Below are positions 61,460-64,000 of a stretch of 64,000 bases of DNA, piece after piece. How positions within the stretch are numbered: position 1 is the first letter of the stretch; each line of letters starts with the position of its first letter. Source of the stretch: Dactylonectria macrodidyma (lineage: Eukaryota > Ascomycota > Sordariomycetes > Hypocreales > Nectriaceae); contig JAGMUV010000018.1 in assembly GCA_020744425.1 (NCBI GenBank), positions 1,240,001 to 1,304,000 of the forward strand, read 5' to 3'. Made by a program: the position numbers and the translations under genes. A model generated the notes under the pieces. The model was not told the origin of the DNA and made no database searches. It worked only from the letters and a program-made list of their open reading frames with translations.

Positions 61460-64000
61460 CTAGCTCTAAGAGGGTCTTAGAAAGCTCCTTTTACTATAGT
61501 AAGGGGGAGACTCTCAGTCTATATAGAGCTTTATTAAGCTTTAGGATAGTTCCTACCTTCTTATAGCCAGGAGGCATCTATATAAAGATATCTTAATTAA
61601 TTAGGGCATATATAAATACATTAACTATATTATATTAGACCATTTCTAGATCAAACTTTGCTATAATAGCTATCAAGGTCCGAAAGGACCTTTTAGCTAA
61701 GGTAATTATATATATATCTTATAGCTTCCTTTTTGCTTATTAGTCTCCTCAAACCACTAGCCAGGCCTTGCATTTCTAAAAGTAACTATATTTATCTGTT
61801 TTATAGACGTATACTTATATATAGCCTAGGACCTATTGATCAGATGCTTAAAGGTCCTTAGCTTAGATCTTAGTCTATAATCTCATTTCCTTATAACTTT
61901 AAAAATAGATTTCTTTAGCCTTTTAGAAGAGGTTTCCTAATAGATATCCTATAAGATCTTAATGCTTTATTAGTATTAAAAATAATGCATTTCTATATAC
62001 CTTTACTCCTTTATAGATTTTCTATTCTATTAAGGTTTATAAAGAAGATTTAATTCTAATTAGAAAAGCTACTTACTATATAATCATTTTATTCCCTTAT
62101 TTTAATACATTTTAAAGTAATTATATAAGTAAGGCAGATAATAGTATATTTAAAAGTATAAAGAAGTCTTTATATTCTACCCTTTTTACTTATAAGATTT
62201 TATTAATTACTATTATAAGACGATCTCCTATAAGTTCATTTAAGTCTTCTTCTTTAAGAAAGTCCACTTTAATACAGTCTTTAGTCTCTAGCTAATTAAT
62301 CAGTTTGTCTTATTAAAGGGATATAATTCATACGATTTCTTCTAAGTCTACTTCTAAAAGGTTATCCTTAAAGTTTTTTTAGTCTTTATTATAGCCTTTA
62401 TCTTTATTAAAAATGATATCTTAAGTGCTTATTATTCAATTAATTATAAGGATCTAGATTCTATAGATATTTAAGGATCTATATCTGACTAAGAAGCTAA
62501 TCTATCTTTTTAGCTTAAGCTATATCTTATGATTAAACTTTTATTATGCCTTAAGGGTTATAGTATAGGCCTTATAGCTAAATGCTCTTAGATATATTTA
62601 GTTAGGCTATTTCACTAGTTATAGAATTCCTCTAGCTCTGGCTATTATAATATGCAATTAATCGTATAGTATTTTCTAGTGTGATTTATAATTTAGCGTT
62701 TAGTTATATAGATAAACTGCTGTTCTACTGATTTCTAGCCATAGCTAATAAGAGAATCTAGCGCTTATTTACATAGCTCTTTCCTTATCCTTTATTATAC
62801 TCCCTAAGCATTCAGCACTGCCATTTTATACTTAGTTATATAGTACTAAAGGCTTAATAATAATAGCTCTATTCTATATAAAGTTTCTAACTTATAGTTT
62901 AACCTTTATAATCTTATTATTATATTTAATAACTTTAACTTTAATATTATATTAAACTTCTAAGTATTTAAAGAAGGATTTAAAGACTATAATCATAGCC
63001 TCTATTATCTAAAATATAAAGTAATAATCCTAAATATAACCCATTAATTAGTAAGTAAGCAATATCTGCAAAGTATAGCTACTTATCCCTTCTTTATAGT
63101 TATAAAAATCAATAGTAATATATTTGCTAGCTCTCTAGTCAGACTGCCTTAAAGCCTGTCTAACTTATCTCTTGATCTTTAATAGGCTATAGGCATTATA
63201 TTCGACTATTATTAGTCCTCGAATTCGCACTTCTTAAGATACTAAGACGAGGTATTCAAAAGCTTGCAGTTCTGGATACTCTAGGCAGTTATGCTAGCAG
63301 ATGGCTTCTCCTACTAAAAGAGCCCTCTTAGTATAAGAGGTAAACCTATAGGCTGCCTAAACTGCTAGAGTTATCTTTACTGGTTAGTATTTAATAATAT
63401 ATTAACCGTATAAGTCCTTAATTAAGCAGGCAATCGTCTAATCAGAATGATAGAGAGTTATTAGATTATGTCTATTATCTTAATAGAGTCCTTTCTTTTA
63501 TAACTAATATAAAGAGATTAGAATTATAAAGAGTTAGGGATAGTAGGCTATATCTTTAAGTAATAGGGCTTGAGTTCTTATTAGCCTGACTATTATTATT
63601 CTATATTTTAAAATTAGTAACTTTTAGTCACTTAATTAGATAAAGTCGCTTAGAAGGGCTAGCTAGAGATTAGCTAGTTAATTAGGATTATTTATAATTA
63701 AAATCATTATTCTAAAGTCTAGGATTTAAGATTTTTATAAAGGATAGTCATTACTCTAAGCAGTAAATGCAGTATTAACTTTAGTAATAAGCCGGCTATA
63801 TAGTTATTAGTCAGAGGTTTCCTCAATAGCTAGTTTTAGTAAGTTCTTAGACTTCTTCTAAGTAAGAGCTTTTACTTATACCTAGAGGTCTAGGTCTTCT
63901 TTAAGGGCTTCTCTTACCTTTATCTAAAATTTTTCTTAAGGCTTAAACCCTTTCTAAGCTATATTTAGAAAAATATAGAAGCATTTCTTAAGAGAATAGA
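61460..64000 (-). pseudogene. Z3 RT N-terminal part, integrase and gag C-terminus relic
   Basis: Minus strand, parallel to Z1 from about 38,160 back to about 35,640. The reversed landmark of integrase (complement of the HNCLEHPGP region) lies near 63,280. Ends at the window edge in the zinc-site part of gag. RIP is heavy. Confidence 0.82.

Larger units (their letters stand above)
55144..64000 (-). mobile_element. Z3: Ty1/Copia LTR retrotransposon, reversed, split by Z2, runs off the right edge
   Basis: Its 3' LTR is at 55,144-55,321 (reverse sense), then the internal sequence reads backward to 56,403, is interrupted by Z2, and resumes at 61,460 to the window end. About 3,800 bp are present; by comparison with Z1 some 1,255 bp including the 5' LTR lie beyond 64,000. 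The 5 bases before it, GATAT at 55,139-55,143, are the expected target-site copy. The sequence is the reverse complement of Z1/Z2. RIP is light in the LTR and first 200 bases, then heavy. Confidence 0.88.

Noticed and set aside
19331..64000. AT-rich block as mitochondrial DNA
   Set aside because: It contains LTRs, target-site duplications and RIP-type changes of nuclear retroelements; no mitochondrial genes or tRNAs are seen.
1..64000. tRNA, rRNA or CRISPR features
   Set aside because: I scanned by eye and saw no cloverleaf-like A/B boxes, rRNA landmarks or regularly spaced repeats. A covariance-model search would be needed to exclude a tRNA.

Overview
The window looks like nuclear DNA of a filamentous ascomycete (Pezizomycotina). 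Genes carry short introns (about 50-100 bases) with GT-AG ends and CTAAC/CTGAY branch points. The protein families are typical of moulds: PTH11-like rhodopsin-fold membrane protein, ankyrin protein with a STAND-type N-terminus, RTA1 lipid exporter, Zn2Cys6 regulator, fungal AAA+ ATPase. A long AT-rich block shows the C-to-T/G-to-A scars of repeat-induced point mutation (RIP). No species can be named from the sequence alone.

Bases 1 to about 19,300 are ordinary, balanced-GC, gene-rich DNA with eight protein-coding genes whose exons I could join in frame: (1) rhodopsin-domain membrane protein, + strand, 1584-3331; (2) ankyrin-repeat protein, - strand, 3475-6357; (3) secreted Cys-rich pro-protein, - strand, 7750-8866; (4) small conserved unknown, - strand, 10740-11356; (5) RTA1-family 7-TM protein, - strand, 12080-13012; (6) Zn2Cys6 transcription factor, + strand, 13746-15007, divergent from gene 5; (7) S33/monoglyceride-lipase-type alpha/beta hydrolase, - strand, 15129-15983; (8) AAA+ ATPase, - strand, 16397-19015. 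Genes 5-7 suggest a small lipid/sterol-stress neighbourhood; this is inference from family roles only.

From about 19,300 to 64,000 there is no intact host gene. This is a nested pile of LTR retrotransposons, nearly all ruined by RIP. I name them locally. G1 is a Ty3/Gypsy element starting at about 50,566. X1 is a Ty1/Copia element (21,986-50,563) inserted at the very 5' end of G1. Y is a large Ty3/Gypsy element (22,793-45,688, about 12.1 kb once its insertions are removed) inserted in X1. X2 (24,953-30,634, reversed copy of X) and Z1 (34,375-39,430, Ty1/Copia) are both inserted in Y. Z3 (55,144 to beyond the right edge, reversed copy of Z) is inserted in G1, and Z2 (56,404-61,454) is inserted in Z3. 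Target-site duplications are visible for X1 (ACTGT), X2 (GAAAC), Z1 (ATAGT), Z2 (ATAGC) and Y (CTAG). With insertions removed, X1 is 5,678 bp and X2 is 5,682 bp; Z1 is 5,056 bp and Z2 is 5,051 bp. This agreement strongly supports the reading.

The most unusual item is a third open frame in Y, 3' of integrase. It runs about 2.2 kb in one frame (42,859 to about 45,104), broken only by stops of the type RIP makes, and belongs to no family I recognise. Also notable are the loss of both catalytic aspartates from every reverse transcriptase examined, sparing of element edges from RIP, and a possible 31-base intron in the AAA+ gene.
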